64,000 nucleotides of DNA. Source: JACKAQ01 sp020634975 [NCBI: Calditrichia bacterium]. Its GTDB lineage: Bacteria > Calditrichota > Calditrichia > RBG-13-44-9. This document shows positions 9,048-17,915 of the stretch, piece after piece; the stretch's first letter is position 1, and every line of letters starts with the position of its first letter. Under the pieces are notes generated by a model. It ran no database searches. It saw only the letters and a program-made list of their open reading frames with translations, and was not told where the DNA came from. Location: positions 186,001-250,000 of the forward strand of contig JACKAQ010000003.1 of the NCBI GenBank assembly GCA_020634975.1. The letters are read 5' to 3'. The translations under genes and the position numbers were made by a program.

Positions 9048-10397
9048 ATGAACGCATTGCAAACAGCCGCAAAATCGTTCGGGCACGGCATTCATCCGGA
9101 AGATTACAAAGTGATGACGCGCCATTTGCCCATCGAGCGCATGCCGTTTATGAGCGAAGTTGTGCTGCCGCTCAGCCAGCATCTTGGTGCGCCCTCCGTA
9201 CCGTTGGTCAAAACCGGGGACAAAGTGTATCGCGGGCAACTGATCGCCAAAGCGAGCGGATTTGTGTCTGTCGGGCTGCACGCATCGGTTACCGGAACGG
9301 TAAAATCGCTGGATTTACGGCATCACCCCAGCGGCAAAATGGTTGAATCCATCACGATCGAAACCGATCCGTTTTCCCCGCAAACCTTGTATAACGAACA
9401 CCAGATGTTATGGGAAAAACTGAGTGTTAAAGAAATACTCGGCATCATTCAGGAAGCCGGATTTGTCGGGTTGGGCGGCGCGGCGTTCCCCACTCACGTA
9501 AAACTGGCCATCCCGGAAGGCAAACATGCAGACTGCCTGATTGTGAACGGCGTGGAGTGCGAACCGTATCTCACCAGCGATCACCGGCTGATGCTCGAGC
9601 ATTACGATTCGATGTTCAACGGTATCCGTATCTATCAGAAAATATTGAATGTTAGCAAAGTTTATATCGGCATTGAGCTGAACAAATCGGACGCCATTGA
9701 GCTTTTGGCGCGCCGGGTTCCGGAAGATTTAAATTGCGAAGTGATTCCGCTAAAAACGAAATATCCGCAGGGTGCGGAAAAAATGCTCATCGAAGCGGTG
9801 CTGCAAAAGCAGGTGCCCAGCGGCAAATTGCCCATCGATGTGCACGTTGTTGTCAACAATGTCGGCACAATTGCGGGCATCGGCGATTTGTTTAAATTCG
9901 GGCAACCGCTCATCGAACGGATTGTAACGGTGACCGGACCGGGCATCGAGCGCCCTGCAAACCTGATGGTGCCCATCGGCACCCGTTTGGTAGATGTGCT
10001 CGATTATTGCGGCGGCATCAAAGATAACACCCGCCAGATTCTGTTCGGCGGGCCGATGATGGGCAGCCCGCAACTGCACCTGGATGTGCCAATAATGAAA
10101 GGCACATCCGGCATTCTCTGCCTTACGGATGAGCAGGTTGGCGTTCGGGAGGAATATCCGTGTATCCGCTGTTTGCGCTGTGTGGACGCCTGCCCGGTTT
10201 ATCTCAATCCCAGCCGATTGGGTGCGTTGGCAAAAATCCGGAATTATGAAGAAATGATGGATTTCCATATTATGGATTGTGTGGAATGCGGTTCGTGTTC
10301 GTATGTTTGTCCGTCCAATATTCCATTGGTTCAACGATTCCGCGTAGCAAAAGTGCTGCTCCGCGAAAAACAGGCACGGCAGAAAAAAGCCGGATGA
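9048..10397 (+). CDS. rnfC: Electron transport complex subunit RnfC
   Basis: This 449-residue protein matches RnfC, the soluble NADH/FMN-binding subunit that exchanges electrons between NAD(H) and the membrane complex. The N-terminal part has the expected HP-x-HYK-like entry and a biotinyl-lipoyl-like region (LIAKASGFVSVGLHASVTG). The Rossmann-like core has GLGGAAFPTHVKL and a VNGVECEPYLTSDHRLM segment typical of the NADH/FMN site. Two canonical [4Fe-4S] motifs close the protein: CIRCLRCVDACP and CVECGSCSYVCP. Length is normal. It is 37 bp after the giant PFOR-like gene and 52 bp before rnfD, in one operon. AGGA lies about 10 bases before the ATG. Nothing looks broken in this gene. Confidence 0.95.
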   Translation: MNALQTAAKSFGHGIHPEDYKVMTRHLPIERMPFMSEVVLPLSQHLGAPSVPLVKTGDKVYRGQLIAKASGFVSVGLHASVTGTVKSLDLRHHPSGKMVESITIETDPFSPQTLYNEHQMLWEKLSVKEILGIIQEAGFVGLGGAAFPTHVKLAIPEGKHADCLIVNGVECEPYLTSDHRLMLEHYDSMFNGIRIYQKILNVSKVYIGIELNKSDAIELLARRVPEDLNCEVIPLKTKYPQGAEKMLIEAVLQKQVPSGKLPIDVHVVVNNVGTIAGIGDLFKFGQPLIERIVTVTGPGIERPANLMVPIGTRLVDVLDYCGGIKDNTRQILFGGPMMGSPQLHLDVPIMKGTSGILCLTDEQVGVREEYPCIRCLRCVDACPVYLNPSRLGALAKIRNYEEMMDFHIMDCVECGSCSYVCPSNIPLVQRFRVAKVLLREKQARQKKAG

Positions 10398-10449
10398 TTG
10401 GAATTTCCGGCAAAAAAAATCGAAATTATCAAAAAATTGTGATATTTGA

Positions 10450-11462
10450 ATGAAATCAACTGAAGCCCGGCTGCTACTCACCACTTCCCCTTTTTTGAAA
10501 CAGGTGGAAGATACGCCAACCATTATGCGGCACGTCATTTATGCGTTGCTGCCGGTGGCGTTTGCGGGAATTTATTATTTTGGCATCAGCGCGTTGATGG
10601 TAATTGTGGTGTGCGTAACCGGCGCTATGGTTACGGAATGGCTGCTCACCCGGCATCAGCGAAACACCGTAAAGACGGCAGTGCTGCGCTTACAGGGTTG
10701 TTGCTGGCGCTCGTTTTACCGCCGGGTATTCCGTTGTGGATTGCGCTTTCCGGATCGGTGATCGCGATTGCACTCGGGAAACTGCTGTTTGGCGGGATGG
10801 GTGGCAATATTTTCAACCCGGCGCTGGTGGGACGGGCATTTTTGCAGGCATCGTTTCCGGTTGCGATAACCACCTGGTCGCCGTTCGGCGATTTCGGCAC
10901 ATTTGCAACGGTTCGGGGGAACTCATTTGCGCTGCCATTTCTGAAATCTGCAGCCGATGGCGTAACATCCGCAACACCGCTTTCGCAGATGAAATTTGAG
11001 GGCAAAATCGCCCAAGCCAGCGATTTGTTTTTTGGGAACGTCACCGGTTCAATTGGCGAAACCAGCGCACTCATCATCCTGTTAGGCGGGCTCTATCTCA
11101 TCTGGCGCAATTTTATGAACTGGCGAATACCCGTCAGCATTTTTCTGACGGTTTTTGTTCTGTCCGGCGTTTTATACTTCATTTCCCCGGATAAATTTGC
11201 ACCACCGCTGTTTCATTTATTTTCCGGCGGATTAATGTTGGGAGCTGTTTACATGGCAACCGACCCGGTTTCTTCGCCCATTACCCAGCGTGGCTGCTGG
11301 ATTTACGGTGCCGGAATCGGAATAATGGTGATCGTCATCCGCAATTTCGGCGGCTTGCCGGAGGGCGTAATGTATGCCATCTTGCTGATGAATGCCGCAA
11401 CACCGCTGATCAACCGGGTTACCCATCCGAAAATTTACGGGCAGGTAAAACCCGCCAAATAG
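10450..11462 (+). pseudogene. rnfD: RnfD, membrane flavin subunit, split by a one-base frameshift
   Basis: RnfD is a membrane subunit of the Rnf complex that carries a covalently bound FMN. The frame from ATG 10450 encodes the N-terminus and first helices through LLTRHQRNT. RnfD-like sequence then continues in a different frame with KDGSAALTGLLLALVLPPG and runs to 11462. Adding one A to the AAA at 10671-10673 would restore a 337-residue protein of normal length. The flavin attachment region reads DGVTSATPL, with the acceptor Thr present, and the later helices and GGNIFNPALVGRAF are intact. The frameshift may be a sequencing error, a real mutation, or recoding; intact flanks favour an error or a recent event. 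No rnfG, rnfE or rnfA follows; the next gene is a hemerythrin. Confidence 0.85.
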
Positions 11463-11536
11463 ATTATGGGATCTTGTCATTTGCAAAACATTAGTTCAAT
11501 ATAAACAACAAGATATCCAGACTTAAGGAGAACAGA

Positions 11537-11998
11537 ATGCCGTTAAATAAAAACATCATTGCAGACAAAATTCATGAAGAACATGAATACTTAAAAAAAG
11601 AAATGAACACCATTCGCGAAATGATGAATTGCGATATTACTGCTGCGGAGTTCCCAAAATGGCGGCTGGAGTTTATCTGGTTAATGCGCGATTTTTACAA
11701 CGATCTGCAAAAACATTTTGATCTGGAAGAAGAGGGCGGTTTCATGAGTGATGTTGTGCGGATTGCCCCGCAGCATATCGGCGCAATTGACAAACTGGAA
11801 ATGGAACATCACAAAATAGCCAAAGATCTGGAAGGCATCATCCATCAGTTAAAAAATATGGAAACGTTGAGCGAACAGAAAATGTCGCTGATTTGTAACG
11901 ATGTCGAAAATTTGTTAGCACTTTTAGCCGAGCACGAAGCTGCCGAAGGAAGAATTATTGAAACGGCATATCTGATGGACTACGGGGGTGGTGATTGA
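11537..11998 (+). CDS. Hemerythrin-like (HHE) iron-binding protein
   Basis: A 153-residue helical protein with spaced His and Glu residues of the HHE type: HEEHEYL near the start, QKHFDLEEE near 60, EMEHHK near 90 and AEHEAAE near 130. Such proteins bind a non-heme di-iron centre and act in oxygen or nitric-oxide sensing, storage or detoxification, or in iron-sulfur repair. The start has AAGGAG 8 bases upstream. It lies 74 bp after rnfD and is followed by a strong terminator, so it may be the last gene of the Fe-S-rich operon or have its own promoter. A protective role for the oxygen-sensitive enzymes upstream is a reasonable inference only. Confidence 0.85.
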   Translation: MPLNKNIIADKIHEEHEYLKKEMNTIREMMNCDITAAEFPKWRLEFIWLMRDFYNDLQKHFDLEEEGGFMSDVVRIAPQHIGAIDKLEMEHHKIAKDLEGIIHQLKNMETLSEQKMSLICNDVENLLALLAEHEAAEGRIIETAYLMDYGGGD

Positions 11999-12043
11999 TT
12001 GTTCGTTTTAAAAAAAATACTGATTTGCAACTGTCCATCTTTG

Positions 12044-12078
12044 CGCCCCGCACCGGCAACGGTTTCGGGGCGTTTTTT
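12044..12078 (+). terminator. Rho-independent terminator after hemerythrin gene
   Basis: CGCCCCG at 12044-12050 pairs with CGGGGCG at 12066-12072. An inner ACCG/CGGT stem closes on a GCAA tetraloop. Six T residues follow at 12073-12078. Confidence 0.9.
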
Positions 12079-12079
12079 A

Positions 12080-12898
12080 TTATTCACCAATTTTGCCCAT
12101 TTCCACGCCTTCGGAATAGGCAACGGCAATATTGTTTGAGCTAAACGCCGCTTTTATGCGCCGGTGAACTTCGAATGTCACTTCCCAATAATTATCAGGC
12201 GTTACATACGGCCGAACCGCGACGATGAGATTGTGGCTGTCGTAACTTTCGATACCAATTTCCGGGAGCGGCTCCGGCAGAACGCCCGGTGTATCGCTGA
12301 GCACTTCGCGAATGATTTTCTCCACCTTCGGAAAGCTTTCCGCATACGGCATTGTCACGGTCAGCTCCAGCCGGATAAACCCTTTTTTGGAGAAATTCGT
12401 GACCACCCCATCAATCACCTGCCCGTTCGGGATGATCAACGTTTTCATTCCCGGCGTCGCGATGATTGTGTTAAATATTTGTATTTCTTCAACTTTGCCA
12501 AATTTTTCCTGGATTTCTACCCAATCGCCCACTTTGTACGGTTTAAATACGACGATCAAAATACCCGCCGCAAAATTGCTCAAACTGCCCTGCAGCGCCA
12601 ACCCGATCGCGAACGCAGCGCCGGCCATAATGCCCATCAAACCTGCCAGTTCGAAACCGATCACACCGGCGGCGATCAGAATCACCACCACTTTCATCGA
12701 TATTTCTGCCATCGAAATCAGAAATGAAGTGATTGCAGCATCAAAATTGATGCGATGAAGCGCCGTTTCCAGCAAAATATGAACTTTCTTGATCAGCCAA
12801 AATCCAATCACTAATATGGTTATCGCACTTAATAATTTTGGTGCAAATAAAATTACATTTTCGATCAGCGGATTCAGATAGGACATCAGGTTTTCCAT
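12080..12898 (-). CDS. MscS-family mechanosensitive ion channel
   Basis: A small-conductance mechanosensitive channel that opens on hypo-osmotic shock. I start at the ATG ending at 12898 (MENLMSYLNP), with AAGGGAG upstream on the minus strand; a start further upstream would add 31 residues without membrane features. The 272-residue product has three N-terminal membrane helices. The third has the Gly/Ala-rich packing sequence GIMAGAAFAIGLALQGSLSNFAAGI, seen here as alternating small residues, that lines the MscS pore. The beta domain follows with KVGDWVEIQEKFGKVEEI and IPNGQVIDGVVTNFS, then the alpha/beta C-terminal cage. Length is close to E. coli MscS (286). It is divergent from the DoxX gene and its 3' end abuts the terminator. 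Confidence 0.92.
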   Translation of the reverse strand: MENLMSYLNPLIENVILFAPKLLSAITILVIGFWLIKKVHILLETALHRINFDAAITSFLISMAEISMKVVVILIAAGVIGFELAGLMGIMAGAAFAIGLALQGSLSNFAAGILIVVFKPYKVGDWVEIQEKFGKVEEIQIFNTIIATPGMKTLIIPNGQVIDGVVTNFSKKGFIRLELTVTMPYAESFPKVEKIIREVLSDTPGVLPEPLPEIGIESYDSHNLIVAVRPYVTPDNYWEVTFEVHRRIKAAFSSNNIAVAYSEGVEMGKIGE

Positions 12899-13020
12899 GT
12901 AACGTGTAAACTCCCTTATTTTTGAAATTACCTGTAACACTGCTTTTTTCAGATGCCAATTATACAAATCGAAATCAATATTGCACAACAATCTTTTTCA
13001 ATGAAACAGGAGAAGAATTC

Positions 13021-13443
13021 ATGCTGAACCAATTATTAGACACGCGGGCGATTGCAGATTACAAACATGCAATGCTTCTGGTGTTGCGAGTTGGCGTTGG
13101 CTCGCTAATGCTAACTCACGGTATTCCGAAATTAATCAAACTCATTAACGGAAATTTTAAATTTGCCGATCCAATCGGTTTGGGTGTGGAAGTCTCGTTA
13201 GTGCTGGCTGTTTTCGCAGAAGTAATTTGCTCCATTTTCATCATTCTGGGGCTGGGAACGCGGCTGGCTGCCATTCCGTTAATTGTTACAATGGGGGTTG
13301 CGGTGTTCATTCAGCACGCCGCAGATCCGTTCAGCAAACAGGAACTCGGGTTGTTGTATCTGCTCATTTATATGTGTTTGCTCATCGGCGGCAGCGGGCG
13401 ATTTTCGCTGGATCATTTATTGTTCGATAAACAGCAGCAATAA
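13021..13443 (+). CDS. DoxX family membrane protein
   Basis: A 140-residue integral membrane protein with four predicted helices, matching the DoxX family. The start is the ATG at 13021 because AGGAG lies 8 bases upstream; earlier in-frame ATG 12922 lies in the divergent promoter region. Marks include the first-helix LLVLRVGVGSLMLTHGIPKL, a GLGVEVSLVLAVFAEVICS helix, and a final helix LYLLIYMCLLIGGSGRFSLD, all family-like. DoxX proteins are linked to quinone or sulfur redox and oxidative stress, but no specific substrate can be given. It is divergent from mscS and 106 bp upstream of the Hsp70-like gene. Confidence 0.85.
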   Translation: MLNQLLDTRAIADYKHAMLLVLRVGVGSLMLTHGIPKLIKLINGNFKFADPIGLGVEVSLVLAVFAEVICSIFIILGLGTRLAAIPLIVTMGVAVFIQHAADPFSKQELGLLYLLIYMCLLIGGSGRFSLDHLLFDKQQQ

Positions 13444-13549
13444 ATTGAAATATCGTTGCTTATTTTGTTTTTTCACTTGCCCGGGCAATCCTGCGTTTTA
13501 TCTTTGGGATGCAAAATTGATCCGTTAACTTTTTGACAGAATTGAACAG

Positions 13550-16396
13550 ATGAACGACCTTTTTCAACTTGAGAATCTCGATTTCTCTTATATCATCGGT
13601 ATCGATCTCGGCACGACAAATTCAGCTGTCGCCTATGTGGATCTAACCCAGGATTCGCCAAAAGCGCGACGCAAAATCCGCTTTTTCGAAGTGCCGCAAG
13701 TGGTTGCCCCGAATGAAGTTGGGGCACGCTCCATCCTCCCGTCATTTTTATATTTACCGGGGAAATACGATCTGCCGGAAGGCAGTTTTGCGTTGCAATG
13801 GGATGATCAGCGAGAATTTATCGTTGGCGAATTTGCCCGCGAACAGGGCGCAAAAGTGCCCGGAAGGCTGGTGGCTTCAGCGAAAAGCTGGCTGTGCCAC
13901 GGCGGTGTGGATCGTCGCGCAAATATTTTGCCGTGGGGCGCAGAAGGCGACATCCCCAAAGTGTCGCCGGTGGACGCCAGTATGCGCTATTTGCAGCACA
14001 TCCGCGAATCGTGGGATCATTTGATGCGTCGCGGAAAAGAAGAGTGGCAGTTCGACCAACAATTGATCGTGCTGACCGTTCCCGCATCGTTTGACGAAGT
14101 TGCCCGGGAATTGACCATCGCCGCTGCCCGCGATGCCGGCATCAGCCGGGTAATTTTGCTGGAAGAACCGCTCGCCGCGTTTTACGCATGGCTCTCCAAT
14201 AACGAAGATAGCTGGCAAAACCAAATGAGCGACGGGCAACTGGTGCTGGTTTGCGACGTCGGCGGCGGCACAACGGATTTTTCGATTGTCGGTATTCGCG
14301 AAGGCGAAAAAGGGCTGCGATTCAACCGGCTGGCAGTCGGTGACCATTTGATGCTCGGCGGCGATAATATGGATTTGGCGCTCGGGCGTTATCTCGAACA
14401 AAAAATTACCGGCAGCGCCGGAAAGCTGGATGCACGGCGCTGGCACCAGCTCGTTTATCAGTGCCGCAAAGCCAAAGAAACCCTGCTCGGCTCCGCGGAC
14501 GGTCAATCCAAAATGGACATCACCGTAATGGGTCAGGCGGGCAGCCTGATCGGCGGAACGCTCAAAGGCAACCTCGATCAGCAGGAAATCCAGAATATCA
14601 TTTTTGAAGGCTTTTTCCCGGAAGTTTCCGCTGATGAAACGCCGGAAACCAAACGCAGCGGGCTCACCGAATTCGGTTTGCCGTATGTGGCGGATCCGGC
14701 AGTTACGCGGCACATGGCCGCATTTTGGCGGCGATTCGAACCGCTGATGCGCCAGGAAACCGGACGCGATGCCGTTTTCCCGGATTTTGTGTTGTTCAAT
14801 GGCGGGGCGCTCACACCGCAATCGCTGCGCTGGCATTTGACGATGCTGATGCGCAACTGGTTTTCGCCCATCGCCGGCAGCAACTGGATGCCGAAGGAAC
14901 TGCCCAATCCGCGCCCGGAATTATCGGTGGCGATCGGTGCCGCATATTACGGAATGGTACGACTTGGCGAAGGCGTTCGCGTCGGCAGCGGCAGCCCCCG
15001 GGCGTATTACGTTGCGGTTGCATCCCAAAAAGAAAGCCGGAAACAGGAATCCGTTTGCCTCGTTCCGCGCGGCACGGAAGAAGGTTTTGAGATCAAACTG
15101 GATCAGCTCAATTTTGAGGCGCTTGCCAATCAGCCGGTGGCATTTCAATTGTTCACGTCGAGCACCCGGGTGGGCGATCAGCTGGGCGATATCGTCACTT
15201 TGGCGGAAGATGAAACGACCGTGCTGCCGCCGATCCGCACAGTGCTGCGCTTTGGCAAACGCGACGAAGCCCGCAAAATTCCGGTGAATTTGGGTGTCCG
15301 GCTGACGGAAATCGGCACGTTGGATCTGTTCTGCGAATCGAAACAAACCCACCATCGCTGGCAATTGCAGTTCGATGTACGACAGGATGCAGATCGTTCC
15401 GGCGACGGACAGCCGCAATCCGTCGGCGAAACGGTTGATCAACAATTGATTGACGCGGCGCTGGCGCTCATCGAATCAACATTTACCATCGGCGACAGTT
15501 CGGCGCATCCCGAAGGCCTCACCAAACAGCTCGAAAATGCGCTGGAAATGAAAAAAGAACGCTGGCCAACTTCACTGATTCGCAAAATGGCAGACAAACT
15601 GCTCGAAAAAATGGACGGTCGCAAACTGAGCGCTGCCCATGAAGCCCGTTGGCTGAACCTGCTCGGCTACTGTTTGCGTCCCGGCTTTGGCGATCCGCTG
15701 GACGACTGGCGAATGAAACAAATCTGGAAATTGTATTTTGAGGAACTCGCGTTTGCCAACAACGCACAGGCGCGAACCGAATGGTGGACATTCTGGCGGC
15801 GAATCGCCGGCGGATTGACGCCGGGCAAACAGTTGCAAATTTTCCAGAAAATTCAGCCATCGCTGCAAATTTCCGCATCTGGAAAAAGCAAAAAGAAAAA
15901 GAGCGGACCAAAACTGAATCCGCACGAAGAACAGGAAATCTGGATGGCGCTTGCCAATTTCGAGCGGCTTCCCGCTGCTGACAAACAACTGCTCGGCAAT
16001 GCGCTGCTCCGAAAATTAAGCCTCACCAATCCGCGTGATTTGTGGGCTATTAGCCGTTTTGGCGCCCGCCAACCGTTTTACGGCACGCTGGACAAGCTGA
16101 TTCCGGCAACCGAAGCTGCCCATTGGATCGAACATTTGCTGAAACAAAAAACCGGAAAACCCGAATTATTGGGCAATACTTTGGTGCAACTGGCACGACA
16201 CACCGGCGATCGCAGCCGTGATATTCCGGAAGATTTGCGGCAACGCGTTGCAACATTTCTGACGGAATTACCGCAGGGCAAAACACTGGTTGAACGACTG
16301 TCCCAATCGCAGCATCAATTTGGAAAAGAGGAGCAGGATTGGCTGTTTGGCGAATCGCTCCCAACCGGTCTGGTGCTGTCCGAAAGTCAGGAATGA
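13550..16396 (+). CDS. Hsp70-family protein with long C-terminal extension (DUF3731-type)
   Basis: A 948-residue cytoplasmic protein. Residues about 15-480 form an Hsp70/actin-like ATPase: IIGIDLGTTNSAVAY is the phosphate-1 motif, VCDVGGGTTDFSIV is phosphate-2, and FNGGALTPQSL is near the adenosine motif. The usual DnaK substrate-binding domain and lid are not recognisable. The remainder (about 600-948) is mostly helical, as in bacterial Hsp70 homologues carrying the DUF3731 extension. Its N-terminal inserts are also longer than in DnaK. The role is probably as a specialised chaperone or assembly ATPase, but clients are unknown. The gene is single, with DoxX upstream and 295 bp of noncoding DNA downstream. 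DUF3731 naming is from memory of the family architecture. Confidence 0.85.
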   Translation: MNDLFQLENLDFSYIIGIDLGTTNSAVAYVDLTQDSPKARRKIRFFEVPQVVAPNEVGARSILPSFLYLPGKYDLPEGSFALQWDDQREFIVGEFAREQGAKVPGRLVASAKSWLCHGGVDRRANILPWGAEGDIPKVSPVDASMRYLQHIRESWDHLMRRGKEEWQFDQQLIVLTVPASFDEVARELTIAAARDAGISRVILLEEPLAAFYAWLSNNEDSWQNQMSDGQLVLVCDVGGGTTDFSIVGIREGEKGLRFNRLAVGDHLMLGGDNMDLALGRYLEQKITGSAGKLDARRWHQLVYQCRKAKETLLGSADGQSKMDITVMGQAGSLIGGTLKGNLDQQEIQNIIFEGFFPEVSADETPETKRSGLTEFGLPYVADPAVTRHMAAFWRRFEPLMRQETGRDAVFPDFVLFNGGALTPQSLRWHLTMLMRNWFSPIAGSNWMPKELPNPRPELSVAIGAAYYGMVRLGEGVRVGSGSPRAYYVAVASQKESRKQESVCLVPRGTEEGFEIKLDQLNFEALANQPVAFQLFTSSTRVGDQLGDIVTLAEDETTVLPPIRTVLRFGKRDEARKIPVNLGVRLTEIGTLDLFCESKQTHHRWQLQFDVRQDADRSGDGQPQSVGETVDQQLIDAALALIESTFTIGDSSAHPEGLTKQLENALEMKKERWPTSLIRKMADKLLEKMDGRKLSAAHEARWLNLLGYCLRPGFGDPLDDWRMKQIWKLYFEELAFANNAQARTEWWTFWRRIAGGLTPGKQLQIFQKIQPSLQISASGKSKKKKSGPKLNPHEEQEIWMALANFERLPAADKQLLGNALLRKLSLTNPRDLWAISRFGARQPFYGTLDKLIPATEAAHWIEHLLKQKTGKPELLGNTLVQLARHTGDRSRDIPEDLRQRVATFLTELPQGKTLVERLSQSQHQFGKEEQDWLFGESLPTGLVLSESQE

Positions 16397-16676
16397 TTGC
16401 TCTTAAATTGCGCAATAACTGAACGATCGCTTGCGAAATGTTGAATATCTTTTTAATTTTATTATGAACCGATAAATCGAGAACATTGCACCAATTGAAT
16501 GCGTTTTTATGTTCCCCACCCATGTTTTTTCTGTCAAACGGGAAGATTGATAGATAACGAAATCGACTGAGTTATGGATTTTTTGTGCAATAGACAATTC
16601 TAATATTTGTAAAAATTTATTCAACATTTTTTGAATCTTTGTTAAACACTAATTACGAAACCAAAAGACTTTATTA
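16397..16676. other. Intergenic region between the Hsp70-like and lectin/HhH genes
   Basis: About 280 AT-rich bases. No gene or strong terminator was found. A weak promoter TTGAAT-N17-TACGAA lies at 16631-16659 and probably serves the lectin/HhH gene. Confidence 0.4.
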
Positions 16677-16691
16677 ATGGAGGAAATGACA

Positions 16692-17492
16692 ATGGCTTAT
16701 AACAAAATTGGCACCACCGGCGGCGAAGGCGGGCTGGCTTTTGATAATTATCAGGTGCCCGAAGGTGCGCGTTTGCGGGAAATCCGGTTGCTCTGCGATC
16801 AATATGTCAACGCACTTCAATTGATTTATACAGATGCAGACGGCAACATTGGCGAGCTTCGACCGGTTGGCGGCTTATCGGGGCAATTGCAGGTGTTCAC
16901 GCTCGAAGATGGCGAATATCTGACCGGCATCAGCGGGCGTTCCGGCTGGTTTATCGACAGCCTGAAATTCAACACGAACAAGCGATCTTCCGAAACTTAC
17001 GGCGGCACAGGCGGCGAAACCTATTTCCAGATTGATGCGCCGAAGAATACAGAATTGGCCGGATTTTACGGACGTGCCGATTGGCATCTGGACCAGTTGG
17101 GCGCTATCGTTCGCGATTTACCGAAAGGTAGTGCTGCCAAAAAATCGACCAAAAAAGCGGCACCCGCAAAAGCAGCACCTGCCAAAAAAGTAGCATCCGC
17201 AAAAAAAGCTGCTGCACCAAAGAAAAAAGCGCCAAAAAAAGTTGATCTGACGATCATCGAAGGGATTGGACCGAAACTGGCATCCATTCTGCAGGATTCG
17301 GGTATCAACGATCTGGCAGTGCTGGCCAAAACCGAAGTCAATAATTTGAAAAATATCATCGAAAAGGCCGGACGACGGTTTAACCTGGCAGATCCCACAA
17401 CCTGGCCGGAACAGGCTGCATTGGCAGCCAAAGAAGCCTGGGAAGAACTGGAAAAATTGCAGGATAAACTAAAAGGCGGTCGCCGAAATTAA
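16692..17492 (+). CDS. Jacalin-like lectin domain joined to helix-hairpin-helix domain by a Lys/Ala linker
   Basis: I choose ATG 16692 because GGAGG (16679-16683) lies 8 bases upstream; ATG 16677 overlaps this site. The product is 266 residues. Residues about 1-145 have the repeated Gly-rich strands of a jacalin-like lectin fold (GTTGGEGGLAFDNY, ITGISGRSGWFIDSLKF-like, TYGGTGGETYF, LAGFYGRADWHLDQLG). Residues 150-185 are a linker of repeated Lys/Ala/Pro. The end (about 190-266) reads LTIIEGIGPKLASILQDSGI, a helix-hairpin-helix fold as in DUF4332-type domains. No signal peptide is visible, so a cytoplasmic nucleic-acid-linked role is possible, with the basic linker aiding DNA or RNA contact. 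No function is known to me for this combination. A promoter-like TTGAAT-N17-TACGAA lies at 16631-16659. Confidence 0.7.
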   Translation: MAYNKIGTTGGEGGLAFDNYQVPEGARLREIRLLCDQYVNALQLIYTDADGNIGELRPVGGLSGQLQVFTLEDGEYLTGISGRSGWFIDSLKFNTNKRSSETYGGTGGETYFQIDAPKNTELAGFYGRADWHLDQLGAIVRDLPKGSAAKKSTKKAAPAKAAPAKKVASAKKAAAPKKKAPKKVDLTIIEGIGPKLASILQDSGINDLAVLAKTEVNNLKNIIEKAGRRFNLADPTTWPEQAALAAKEAWEELEKLQDKLKGGRRN

Positions 17493-17830
17493 CTTCGGAA
17501 AATAAAATACACCGCACCAACCATACACAAACCAGCCCAGAGATAATCCCATTTCAACGGCTGGTTCATGTAAAAAATAGCAAACGGCGCGAAAACCGAC
17601 AGCGTTATCACCTCCTGCAGGATTTTAAGTTGCGGCAATGATAGCTGGGTGAATCCGATCCGGTTTGCAGGCACCTGCAATAAATATTCGAACAGTGCAA
17701 TTGACCAACTCACAATTGCGGCATACAACCAGGTCCGGTTACCGAGGCTTTTCAGATGTCCGTACCATGCAAATGTCATGAAAACATTTGAACAAATCAG
17801 CAGTAAAACGGTTTGTAAAATGATGTTCAT
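17489..17830 (-). CDS. DMT-superfamily small membrane protein (DUF486 type)
   Basis: A 113-residue membrane protein with four hydrophobic helices, resembling the DUF486 branch of the drug/metabolite transporter superfamily. Family-like segments are LLLICSNVFMTFAWYGHLK in helix 1, SIALFEYLLQVPANRIG between helices 2 and 3, and EVITLSVFAPFAIFYMNQPLKWDYLWAG in helices 3-4. The start is taken at the ATG ending at 17830; a TTG four codons earlier is also open. The 3' end overlaps the lectin/HhH gene by 4 bp in convergent orientation. No substrate is known for this family. Confidence 0.8.
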   Translation of the reverse strand: MNIILQTVLLLICSNVFMTFAWYGHLKSLGNRTWLYAAIVSWSIALFEYLLQVPANRIGFTQLSLPQLKILQEVITLSVFAPFAIFYMNQPLKWDYLWAGLCMVGAVYFIFRS

Positions 17831-17856
17831 CGGCGATCCCAAAATTAGTGTAAACG

Positions 17857-17889
17857 AAAAAAGGCGCGAAATGTACTTCGCGCCTTTTT
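17857..17889 (-). terminator. Terminator of the GNAT-nitrilase gene, probably bidirectional
   Basis: GGCGCGAA at 17863-17870 pairs with TTCGCGCC at 17877-17884 around ATGTAC. Six A residues precede and five T residues follow, so it can act on both strands. On the minus strand it lies just after the stop at 17916. Confidence 0.85.
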
Positions 17890-17915
17890 CATTTTCAACA
17901 GAAATTGTCGGGATT

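Noticed and set aside
10611-11462. Separate gene starting at 10611
   Set aside because: The first residues are out-of-frame rnfD sequence; RnfD homology spans the frameshift, so this is the second part of one gene.
13477-13488. TTGCCCGGGCAA palindrome after DoxX
   Set aside because: It is a 12-bp palindrome without a loop or T-run; not a terminator and too short to call an operator.
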